Shown here one piece after another: positions 14,870-21,794 of a DNA stretch of 64,000 bases (position 1 is the stretch's first letter; every line of letters starts with the position of its first letter). This stretch comes from Sphingobacterium paucimobilis HER1398. Its GTDB lineage: Bacteria; Bacteroidota; Bacteroidia; Sphingobacteriales; Sphingobacteriaceae. The notes under the pieces are model-generated. The model made no database searches. It was not told the origin of the DNA and saw only the letters and a program-made list of their open reading frames with translations. The stretch is from the NCBI RefSeq assembly GCF_000416985.1, contig NZ_ATDL01000014.1, positions 124,001-188,000 on the forward strand. Reading direction: 5' to 3'. The translations under genes and the position numbers were made by a program.

Positions 14870-16615
14870 ATGGAACTAAACAAAGACTTATTAATCGAAC
14901 GATTGTCTTCAAAATTGGAGCTACGGGGCGTTTTCTTGTATGAAGACTGGCTTGGAGATACGTGGGTTGAACATCTCATGCTGGTGGTTAGTGCTGTAAA
15001 AGGTGTTTCACCTACTACTATGGCGCCTATAGTCAGGTTGTGTATGGTAGATATGCCCGAAATCCCCTTTCATATTATTATTGAGGGGGAGTGGCTGAAT
15101 CAGTTACGCAAAGGATCGTTGTACCATAGTTATGCCTCTCTGCCTATACATCGTATCTACTATTCCCGACCTAAGGAGATCGATCTGTTATTAAATAAGA
15201 AAATTATCAATTCTATGGCGGAGGTGAACCAAAAGGAATATGAGAAGGCTTTAGGTTATGCGAAGGAATACTTAAGTGCGAGTAGCGAATTTGCATTGAA
15301 AGAGAAGTATGACCAAGGAGTCTTTATGCTACATCAGTATTTAGAAGTAAAGATTCGTGCTTTTTATGGGCTAATGGGGGGACAGTTTGGGAAGACGCAT
15401 AACCTCGAGTATATTATCAAGAAAGTCAGAAGTGCTGCTCCGTCACTTTTGTCGATATTTGCTTATGACGTTGCTGACGTGGAATTGTATAGGTTGCTGG
15501 ATACGGCTTATAAGTCTTGTGTGAAGGGAGGTTCTATGGAGGTGTCGGCCGAACAATATGAATTTGTAAGAACGCAAAGTGTCTTTCTGGCGGAGCTACT
15601 TGATGCGATGGTGAACCGTATGATAGCAGAGGTGGCAACTTACCGCGCTCAGTTGCCCACGGATAAGCCGAAGGAGGAGAAGAGGTCTGCTGTCCAAGTT
15701 GTGGAGCAGAAAGAGAATTCGAATAAGTCGCATCAGGTTGTTGTTGAGGATTTTTCGGATTTTCCTTGGCCTCAACGATATAAAGATGATGCTAAAGCGT
15801 TATTGGATGATATTTATTCGAAGCACAGACCCGAACAAATTCTGTTGGTCAATTATAGAACCGGAGGGTTGACCAAAGGAAATCCTTTTCAAGAAAAGGC
15901 GTCTAAGCCTATGGAAGAGCTTGAGATGCATTTGGTCGTGTTGATGAAGAACAGAGGGCCATTTCGTTATCGCGAGGTACGACGAGGTGTAGTTTGCGTG
16001 ACTATGGTTTTTTTGAACGTTTCTTATGTCGAAAGAAGTCTTAAAGAGGGCGGACGATTTGTGAATGCGGTATGGAAGAATGGTTGGCTGTTGCGGAAGA
16101 AGGCTACGTTTGATACGCCTTTGGTTCCTGTTGAGATCGATTGGAAGGAGAAGGCAGTCAGAATGGATACGCTCGTGTGTAACGCTGAGGCTTCTATGAA
16201 AAACATGTTGAGTTTGATAAAGGATTCTCCGGTTTTGATGGATGATACGAGTTTGCTTCTATTGCATCAGTTGATCGATATGGGAGTTAAGACATATCTG
16301 AGATGTGTAGTAGGATTTATTCCAGAAGGTGTCAGTCTGCACAGGTTAATGGATTGGTGTGCTATTGCGGATACACAGGTTATTGATTTCTTTTTCGAGT
16401 GGAATGAAGTGGAAAAGAAGGTTCTTGTTCTCGCCATGGAGTCCGAACGGGTTTGTTGGATGGGGGAGGCAAAGAATTTTAGTTCGGAGTCTAAGCAAGT
16501 TGTTCGAAAGAGGGCAGAAAGATTGGTGGAGTTTTTTTTGCATCTGTGCAAGGAGTCCGTTCAATCTATGCAATCCCGTATTGTAGAGCCGATAGCTGAA
16601 TCGGCAACTATTTAA
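14870..16615 (+). CDS. HEPN-domain protein with tandem-duplicated (degenerate nucleotidyltransferase-like + HEPN) units
   Basis: 581 residues, soluble. HEPN 1 spans about 123-250 (MLHQYLEVKIRAFYGLMGG, then THNLEYII at 176) and HEPN 2 about 437-565 (LLHQLIDMGVKTYL, then SLHRLMDW at 490). Each HEPN follows an alpha/beta segment (about 20-100 and 315-420); the second reads ILLVNYRTGGLTKGNP...ELEMHLVVLM, like a minimal nucleotidyltransferase fold that has lost GSxxxG and DxD. A linker rich in K, E and Q (262-290) separates the halves. The catalytic RX4-6H of HEPN ribonucleases is not seen. I start at the ATG at 14870 rather than the upstream TTG. First gene of the operon under the XRE repressor; function unknown, with RNA or toxin-antitoxin biology possible. 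Confidence 0.7.
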   Translation: MELNKDLLIERLSSKLELRGVFLYEDWLGDTWVEHLMLVVSAVKGVSPTTMAPIVRLCMVDMPEIPFHIIIEGEWLNQLRKGSLYHSYASLPIHRIYYSRPKEIDLLLNKKIINSMAEVNQKEYEKALGYAKEYLSASSEFALKEKYDQGVFMLHQYLEVKIRAFYGLMGGQFGKTHNLEYIIKKVRSAAPSLLSIFAYDVADVELYRLLDTAYKSCVKGGSMEVSAEQYEFVRTQSVFLAELLDAMVNRMIAEVATYRAQLPTDKPKEEKRSAVQVVEQKENSNKSHQVVVEDFSDFPWPQRYKDDAKALLDDIYSKHRPEQILLVNYRTGGLTKGNPFQEKASKPMEELEMHLVVLMKNRGPFRYREVRRGVVCVTMVFLNVSYVERSLKEGGRFVNAVWKNGWLLRKKATFDTPLVPVEIDWKEKAVRMDTLVCNAEASMKNMLSLIKDSPVLMDDTSLLLLHQLIDMGVKTYLRCVVGFIPEGVSLHRLMDWCAIADTQVIDFFFEWNEVEKKVLVLAMESERVCWMGEAKNFSSESKQVVRKRAERLVEFFLHLCKESVQSMQSRIVEPIAESATI

Positions 16616-16634
16616 AAACTAAACGAAAAACTAT

Positions 16635-16748
16635 ATGAAAGATACAGTAAAGACGGATGCCACAGAGGCATCTGCAGCCACCGCTTTGTCTAAGCGGAAA
16701 GCTTCTGAACCTTTTTTTTATTCAATTGGCGAGGAGAGGGTTGTTTGA
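16635..16748 (+). CDS. Possible 37-residue small protein
   Basis: An ATG-initiated reading frame of 37 codons fills most of the 152-bp gap between the HEPN gene and the next gene, ending 19 bp before the latter's ATG. The product starts MKDTVKTDATEASAATALS and ends FFYSIGEERVV. It has a basic middle (SKRKASEP). The position and tight fit suggest a real operon member, but so short an ORF may occur by chance. No family recognised. Confidence 0.4.
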   Translation: MKDTVKTDATEASAATALSKRKASEPFFYSIGEERVV

Positions 16749-16767
16749 CTAATCAAAACTATAAATT

Positions 16768-17460
16768 ATGGAAAAGATAGCAATAGGCCGTAACAGCTAC
16801 GCTGGCGTGATGTATTCATCTGACTTTGTGTATTGGTACACTTATCTGAAGCGACGCATAGCAAAGGGATGGTCTTCTGAAGAATTATCCTTCTTATTGG
16901 GGAAGGCTCCTTTTTACTATAATGATTTTGAGCTGATGCATGTTGTTGGAAAGTTTTTACAAAATGAACGTATTATGCTGGATCGGATTTATCAGGACTC
17001 TACTGTAGAGCCTATTATGCCTTCAAGGAAGTCTTATGAAACGAATGAGGAGCGTCTAATTCGGGTTAATATTGAGGAGGGAGAGTTTTATCGGGAATTT
17101 GAGCTTATTGTTCCTTGGACTTTTTTGCGTGAAGAGCGGTACAAGGAGGATGGCGTATCAAAGTGTAAGAAGTATAGGCTGCCCGAGCTAAGATTTAAGG
17201 AATGGTTTTTAGAAGAAAGTCTAGAAATGGTTTCGGATGCGACCATCGATATTCGTAATAAGCTGAATAGATTTCTCGATAACAGAGGTCTAAAGGACGG
17301 AAAGATGGCGATGGAGTTGTTTCGAGAAGTGGAGTTTACAGGACGACATAACTTCAAGATATATCCGAGGCACCTGAAAAACGGTTTGTATAATCTGATT
17401 AAGGCTGGAAAAGTGTATGTGCGGAATATGAATCAACGGTATGTGTTTTTTGAGGCTTAA
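16768..17460 (+). CDS. Uncharacterised protein A of the HEPN operon
   Basis: 230 residues, no signal peptide or membrane helix. The N-terminal 65 residues have a helix-turn-helix look (RRIAKGWSSEELSFLLGK at about 30-47) and are homologous to those of the following gene, which has RIAKGYSAKELSFLLG. The C-terminal part is rich in charged and aromatic residues, ending with a segment resembling a small winged domain (FKIYPRHLKNGLYNLIKAGK, then VYVRN). This suggests a nucleic-acid-binding protein but no named family is recognised. It is followed 12 bp later by its paralogue with a clear AGGAGA ribosome-binding site. Confidence 0.6.
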   Translation: MEKIAIGRNSYAGVMYSSDFVYWYTYLKRRIAKGWSSEELSFLLGKAPFYYNDFELMHVVGKFLQNERIMLDRIYQDSTVEPIMPSRKSYETNEERLIRVNIEEGEFYREFELIVPWTFLREERYKEDGVSKCKKYRLPELRFKEWFLEESLEMVSDATIDIRNKLNRFLDNRGLKDGKMAMELFREVEFTGRHNFKIYPRHLKNGLYNLIKAGKVYVRNMNQRYVFFEA

Positions 17461-17472
17461 AGGAGAAAAAAT

Positions 17473-18126
17473 ATGGAGGGATTATTCAACATAGGGAATG
17501 ACGTGGTGAAAAAAACATTCACGATGGCATATGCTAGCTCTGTTTATTTGTTGATAGTGAATAGAATAGCTAAGGGGTATTCAGCAAAGGAGCTTTCTTT
17601 TCTTCTAGGACAAGATGATGGGTTTGTAGATGAACTTCAACGCTTGAAGCGCTCTACTAATGATTTGGAATTATTGGTGGCATTAAATAATATTTTTCGT
17701 GAAGGAAATCTGGTTATTGGAGAATATGATGATGAACAGCGCTATCAATTTGAACAACGTATTTGGAAGGAGACTTTTGGGACGTGTTATCGTATGGGAT
17801 ATTATCTTAACGAGGTCGAATCTATTGTTTTCTTTCATTTAATAGATCATATAAAATACGATGAAAGCCAGGAAAAATTTATTGAAGAGCGAATCTTGAT
17901 TGAAGTTGCAATACAAGATCTTATCGATGCAGACTACTTCAAAAGACTGAGAACACCTCTAGAATTGTACAATAGAATTCAATTATGGTTAGAACGTAGT
18001 ATTCGGCCAATGTCATTAAAACTGGTGTTAGACAACTACTGGGGAAGAAAGGGGAAAGCTCCTCTTAAGCGAACGAGACAGCGAAGTTTTGGTTACCGTT
18101 TTCAGCAGCATAAATCAGATTCTTAA
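17473..18126 (+). CDS. Uncharacterised protein A', paralogue of the preceding gene
   Basis: 217 residues. It shares with protein A the sequence RIAKG.S..ELSFLLG and, after an extra 13 residues or so, ND(F/L)EL(M/L) followed by a short helix, so the two are tandem paralogues that have diverged strongly. The C-terminal part differs: it is helical and acidic (ESIVFFHLIDHIKYDESQEK) and ends in a basic tail (KGKAPLKRTRQRSFGYRF) that could bind nucleic acid. The start ATG at 17473 is preceded by AGGAGA, one of the few good Shine-Dalgarno sequences here. Function unknown; a heteromeric partner of protein A is plausible. Confidence 0.6.
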   Translation: MEGLFNIGNDVVKKTFTMAYASSVYLLIVNRIAKGYSAKELSFLLGQDDGFVDELQRLKRSTNDLELLVALNNIFREGNLVIGEYDDEQRYQFEQRIWKETFGTCYRMGYYLNEVESIVFFHLIDHIKYDESQEKFIEERILIEVAIQDLIDADYFKRLRTPLELYNRIQLWLERSIRPMSLKLVLDNYWGRKGKAPLKRTRQRSFGYRFQQHKSDS

Positions 18127-18136
18127 TATTAAAGCG

Positions 18137-18886
18137 ATGAAAGAAGTAAATACCAGTGTTATTGAAGTGCCTGAATCTTTTCGATTGGCATGTGAACTTT
18201 TCGGAATTACAGTGCCAGACTTTATACAACTTTTTGTCAATCACTATTCGTTTGTGGATAATTTTTTTCACGATAATTCTCCGTATGACTTGGCAACCAA
18301 ATCGTTCCCGTATGTTATGGAGGGTAAAGGAAAAGGCGTGCAGCATGATAACCCTAAATTGGAAAAAGCACAAATTGGGCATCTGCAAAAACTAATGCAG
18401 CGCATTATAAAGGTTTCTATAAATCGAAGCTATAGCTATGGTCAGCGGCGAAACCGAGGTAGAGTGCTGACTAATAGTATGTTCGATATTCTATCAAAAA
18501 ACAAGAACGTGAAAACCGTGATCTATATGGATGAGGAGACTAAAATAAACTTGAATAAAGATATTTTGGTTAATTCGATTTTTTCAGGTGTATCTGTTGC
18601 AGAGTTCCTAAACAGAGTGATGCGTTGTGTTACATTGCCAGATCATTTAGCCCGAATGCATTTAGATAAAGGAGTATATAATCCAGTTATTGCATTATAT
18701 ATAAGAGTTTATGATGGATATGGAGATATTGTTGATGAAGAGTATAGATCCACTGCATGGGCAAAGGAATTTATTATGGACATTCAGGAATTAGATAAAA
18801 GGTTCTTTTTCAATAGAAAGATTGAACACCGAATAGCTGCATATGAAGATTGGTTAGACGATTACTTATTAAACAATAAATATTAA
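18137..18886 (+). CDS. Uncharacterised protein B of the HEPN operon
   Basis: About 249 residues from the ATG at 18137. The reading frame is open 48 bp further upstream to an ATG at 18089, but that start lies inside protein A' and the N-terminal motif begins just after the later ATG. The opening module has the pattern F..xCE.FGIT..xxQ.FVN (FRLACELFGITVPDFIQLFVN), then SPYDLA, shared with the next gene. The middle is basic (SINRSYSYGQRRNRGRVL), the rest helical. I recognise no family; modules of this kind remind me of small proteins on Bacteroidota mobile elements, an unverified recollection. Its stop codon overlaps the next start (TAATG). Confidence 0.6.
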   Translation: MKEVNTSVIEVPESFRLACELFGITVPDFIQLFVNHYSFVDNFFHDNSPYDLATKSFPYVMEGKGKGVQHDNPKLEKAQIGHLQKLMQRIIKVSINRSYSYGQRRNRGRVLTNSMFDILSKNKNVKTVIYMDEETKINLNKDILVNSIFSGVSVAEFLNRVMRCVTLPDHLARMHLDKGVYNPVIALYIRVYDGYGDIVDEEYRSTAWAKEFIMDIQELDKRFFFNRKIEHRIAAYEDWLDDYLLNNKY

Positions 18887-19275
18887 TGGAAACTTTAAAC
18901 AAGATAGAATTAACAAAAGAGTTTACACAGTTTTGTGATATTTTTGGTTTTACAGCTTCTGAAGTGCTTCAGGAGTTTGTCAATAATGTGGATATTGCAA
19001 AGTACCTATGTTATCCCCTAGATCCCTATCGTTGGGCAAACCTCTTTATGATGGAATACCTAATTGCACTTACCAAATCTGAGGATATATTGATGAAATA
19101 TGGGGAGTTTGGAGAAAAGTGGGCTGCTGTAATGCAGAAAGATAAATCGGATGCATTAAACAATACTCGGGCGCTGCTGGATGATTGGCATAAAGCTGTA
19201 TTGGAAAATCGTATTCACGAAATTATGAAGGATGATAGTGATACAGAAGATGGTGAGCTAATAACTGAAGAGTAG
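18886..19275 (+). CDS. Uncharacterised protein B', paralogue of the preceding gene's N-terminal module
   Basis: 129 residues, acidic, consisting of the module seen at the start of protein B (FTQFCDIFGFTASEVLQEFVN, then DPYRWA) followed by a helical stretch and a very acidic tail (MKDDSDTEDGELITEE). It overlaps the previous stop codon by one base, so translation is likely coupled. Being little more than the shared module, it could compete with or bind protein B. It is the last gene before a large hairpin at 19361. Function unknown. Confidence 0.6.
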   Translation: METLNKIELTKEFTQFCDIFGFTASEVLQEFVNNVDIAKYLCYPLDPYRWANLFMMEYLIALTKSEDILMKYGEFGEKWAAVMQKDKSDALNNTRALLDDWHKAVLENRIHEIMKDDSDTEDGELITEE

Positions 19276-19360
19276 TTGTATTATTTGTTATCCCTGTTCC
19301 ATAGACTGTTTCCTACGGAAATTACATTTACACGAAATAGGGGTCTTAATATAAAATTAT

Positions 19361-19407
19361 GCTCAAATAAAAAGCAATGCCATACTTAAATTGCTTTTTA
19401 TTTGAGC
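19361..19407. terminator. Long A/T-rich hairpin after the HEPN operon
   Basis: GCTCAAATAAAAAGCAA pairs perfectly over 17 bp with TTGCTTTTTATTTGAGC, with a 13-nt loop. It lies 86 bp after the last gene of the operon. No T run follows the stem on the plus strand, although the 3' arm itself contains TTTTT, so it may act as a terminator, an mRNA 3'-end stabiliser or something else. Confidence 0.5.
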
Positions 19408-19498
19408 AATAAAAAAAGGTTTCCCGTTTTGTAGCGAATAAATAAACTGCTGAATAAACCAATCGCGTGTTAACTAGTCTACCTTTATAAAGAACCTT

Positions 19499-20146
19499 AT
19501 GGGTATGAAGAAACTTATAATTGTCCTAGCACTGGTATTGTCTTCCAGTCTGCTATTTGCCCAGCGAGGTACGGTGGACACTGATATATTTGGTAATCTG
19601 CAATTTAAATCTATTGATGGAAAGTATAAAGCCAGTTTAGAGAAAAATATTTTTGATGATCTGGTTTTTACGGACAGTAGAAATAACAAGTTGCACTACG
19701 AAAAGAAGTATCTTGATAAAATGGAGCCTGGCTTAAGGGGGGATAAGGAGGCACAGGCCCATATGCTGAGAAGGTTGGTGCGGGAGAATAAACGGAGCTC
19801 GGAGTATAAGGCTACTTTCAAGATAGATATCTTTGACAAGACAATAATTGAGGATAATAAGGGCTATAAATTAGAAGAGGGTAAGGATATATTCGGTAAT
19901 ACCAATATTCAGGAGCAGTCGAGTGGGAGGAAGTCGGTATTTAAAAGGAACTTGAGGGGTGGATTGGAATATACGGAAGGTAGGAATACAGCTTCGCTTG
20001 AAAAGGATATCTTTGACCGATGGCTGTATAAAGATAGTTTTGGAAATGAGATACAGTTCAGTAAAGAAACTTGGAAGCGTGTGTTACAGCAATATGGTAG
20101 TGATGAAAAGTTTTTTTGGGACCTGCTCGATCGCTGGTTTTATTGA
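19499..20146 (+). CDS. Secreted protein with DIF(G/D) repeats
   Basis: 215 residues with a Sec signal peptide (MKKLIIVLALVLSSSLLFAQ; cleavage after FA) and no lipobox. The mature part is made of about six units of roughly 20 residues related to (K/T)DIF(G/D)xLxYxDSxGN: TDIFGNLQF, KNIFDDLVFTDS, IDIFDKTIIEDN, KDIFGNTNI, RNLRGGLEYTEG and KDIFDRWLYKDSFGN, with one helical insertion (KEAQAHMLRRLVREN) after the second. Short beta hairpins stacking in a solenoid would fit. ATG at 19499 or, two codons on, at 19505. It ends just before a terminator shared with the convergent desaturase. Function unknown. Confidence 0.65.
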   Translation: MGMKKLIIVLALVLSSSLLFAQRGTVDTDIFGNLQFKSIDGKYKASLEKNIFDDLVFTDSRNNKLHYEKKYLDKMEPGLRGDKEAQAHMLRRLVRENKRSSEYKATFKIDIFDKTIIEDNKGYKLEEGKDIFGNTNIQEQSSGRKSVFKRNLRGGLEYTEGRNTASLEKDIFDRWLYKDSFGNEIQFSKETWKRVLQQYGSDEKFFWDLLDRWFY

Positions 20147-20161
20147 TGGAATGGTTTTGTG

Positions 20162-20202
20162 AAATAAACGCCCTGGCATTCGAGATGACAGGGCGTTTAT
20201 TT
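20162..20202. terminator. Bidirectional terminator
   Basis: AAATAAACGCCCTG (20162-20175) pairs perfectly with CAGGGCGTTTATTT (20189-20202), loop 13 nt, between two convergent genes. The A/T-rich ends give T tracts on both strands. Confidence 0.85.
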
Positions 20203-21197
20203 TATCCATATATCCACTTGAACTTGTACTGTAGTTCGGGGATTTTGATGCGGTCGGCCAATCTGGCCAAACGATCGGGAAGTTTCATCAAATAGTCTCG
20301 TGCTTTTTCGCCCTGCTCATTTAATCCTGATACTTGGTCGATTTTCCACTCGCTAAGCAATTCTTTTAGGATGTCGATATAGTCTAATGCTGTATATACT
20401 TCCATTCGCTGTGCGGCATCGGAAAAGTGTGCGAAGGCTTCTCCTTGTGGGCCGCCTGATTCTCTTAAGAAATGGGCAGGCATCACGATTTTCTTGCGCA
20501 TCATATCCTCAAAGGCCAGCATGACCTCGCTGGCGTCAACAGTCAGTGCTTTGGAAATAAAAGACATATAGGCTTTGGCGTGTCTGGCTTCATCGGCCGC
20601 AATAACGCCGCACATTTTAGCCAATAATTTGTCGCCGCTTTTTTTGGAGATACCTGCTACGCGACGGTGTGATACGTTGGTTGCCAGCTCCTGAAAAGAG
20701 GTGTATATAAAGTTGCGGTAGGGATCTGCACCTGTACCTATATCGAAGCCGTCAGCGATAAGATATTGGGTGCTCATCTCGAACTCGCGCATGTTGACCC
20801 TGCCGGATAGGTAGAGGTATTTGTTTAACAAGTCTCCATGTCTGTTTTCTTCTGCTGTCCATGCACGTACCCATTTCATCCAGCCACCTTGTTCGTTTTT
20901 CTCTACGTCCTCTACCATGGTCAGCCAAGACTCGTAAGTGGGAAGAGCTTCCTCGGTGACTGTATCGCCGATTAAAACGGCTACTAGGTCATAGGGGAGT
21001 TCTCGAGAACTTTCTTGCAAATCCCGAACCTCTTCAAAGAACGTACTGCGGGAAGCATCAGGCAGAAAATCTGCGGGTTGCCACATTTGCTCTACGGGCT
21101 TAAGATACTCGCTCATTTCATTGAGCATGAAGGGCTCTAGGTAAGTCATTACTTCTTTACGGGATCCTTCGGGTATATTTAAGGGTTTTTCTTGCAT
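20202..21197 (-). CDS. Acyl-ACP desaturase (di-iron, ferritin-like)
   Basis: About 331 residues. It introduces a cis double bond into acyl chains bound to acyl carrier protein, using O2 and reduced ferredoxin. The two di-iron ligand motifs of the FA_desaturase_2 family are visible: AEENRHGD (about 115) and ADEARHAK (about 200), each of the E/D-E-x-R-H type, with an intervening helix containing TSFQELATNVSH. I place the start at the ATG at 21197 (MQEKPLNIPEG); the reading frame is open to an ATG at 21230 but the extra residues are hydrophobic and unlike the family. The ferredoxin near the left edge of the window could be its electron donor (inference). Single gene, bidirectional terminator behind. 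Confidence 0.88.
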   Translation of the reverse strand: MQEKPLNIPEGSRKEVMTYLEPFMLNEMSEYLKPVEQMWQPADFLPDASRSTFFEEVRDLQESSRELPYDLVAVLIGDTVTEEALPTYESWLTMVEDVEKNEQGGWMKWVRAWTAEENRHGDLLNKYLYLSGRVNMREFEMSTQYLIADGFDIGTGADPYRNFIYTSFQELATNVSHRRVAGISKKSGDKLLAKMCGVIAADEARHAKAYMSFISKALTVDASEVMLAFEDMMRKKIVMPAHFLRESGGPQGEAFAHFSDAAQRMEVYTALDYIDILKELLSEWKIDQVSGLNEQGEKARDYLMKLPDRLARLADRIKIPELQYKFKWIYG

Positions 21198-21325
21198 AGT
21201 TAATACAAAATTAATTAAAATGCTTAGCATTCACGAATGTGGAGGAAAAAAGCTTGATTTAAATATTGGTGTATAGATGATTTTTAATGAAGGTTTTTTT
21301 GCGCCTCTATGCCGGCGCAAGGCAT

Positions 21326-21518
21326 GTTACTTTTGTCTTGACACAAAAGTAACCCAAAAGTCAAGGCTGTACCTTATTTGTTGTTCCAGTGACGCCATAG
21401 TGTAAGTGCAGCTCCAAGGTCTCCTTCGCTCCCCCCCGCTAAAGACAAGGGATCTGCTGGAGATAGTGCAATATGTAAGGATCAGCGTACACTATGCCTA
21501 CTTTCACTACCAAATAAG
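21326..21518. repeat. Nested inverted-repeat element, left half
   Basis: GTTACTTTTGT-CTTGAC-ACAAAAGTAAC at 21326-21353 is a perfect 11-bp hairpin. CTTATTTG (21373-21380) pairs with CAAATAAG (21511-21518), and inside that pair CATAGTGTA (21396-21404) pairs with TACACTATG (21488-21496), so the arms are nested. The middle holds a C-rich run. The hairpin sequence is of a kind I remember as dispersed in Sphingobacteria genomes, but this was not checked. No ORF. Confidence 0.6.
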
Positions 21519-21533
21519 CTAAGGCCGTTTTTT

Positions 21534-21729
21534 GTATTCTTTACAATAGTTGTTGGCAATTACTTTCGTATTAGAAAAATGTCACTGTGCCAGCTTGCCA
21601 CAACGGGTCACCATTACTACAATTGGCAACCCGACAAGGTGACATTTTTCAAAGTGAAAGAAGCTGCGAACAAGGTGTAAAATTTTGAGTAAGCGACCTT
21701 ATAGCATAACATAAAACCAAAAAGAATAC
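21534..21729. repeat. Nested inverted-repeat element, right half
   Basis: Outer arms GTATTCTTT (21534-21542) and AAAGAATAC (21721-21729) enclose inner arms GAAAAATGTCAC (21574-21585) and GTGACATTTTTC (21639-21650), both perfect. Further in, TTGCCA and TTGGCAA can pair after a 9-nt mismatched block on each side, giving a long interrupted stem. It lies directly before the sufS promoter. Structured RNA or a small non-autonomous element are both possible. Confidence 0.6.
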
Positions 21730-21761
21730 ACTATCTTGATACTATTTGGTGATATATATAG

Positions 21762-21769
21762 TAACTTTG
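21762..21769 (+). promoter_or_regulatory. Candidate -7 element of sufS
   Basis: TAACTTTG matches the Bacteroidota -7 consensus 25 bp before the sufS start. A TTG lies 23 bp upstream of it, slightly beyond the ideal spacing for the -33 box. Confidence 0.45.
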
Positions 21770-21794
21770 TACCTCAAAATTACTTAGAAACGTC

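Noticed and set aside
14870..16615. HEPN protein as an active RX4-6H ribonuclease
   Set aside because: In both HEPN units the distance between Arg and His is too long and the motif is not seen, so catalytic activity cannot be claimed.
16768..18126. RteC-type excision regulators
   Set aside because: The aromatic motif of RteC (FY.Y.RSG.T..D..YF) is absent, so I left proteins A and A' unnamed.
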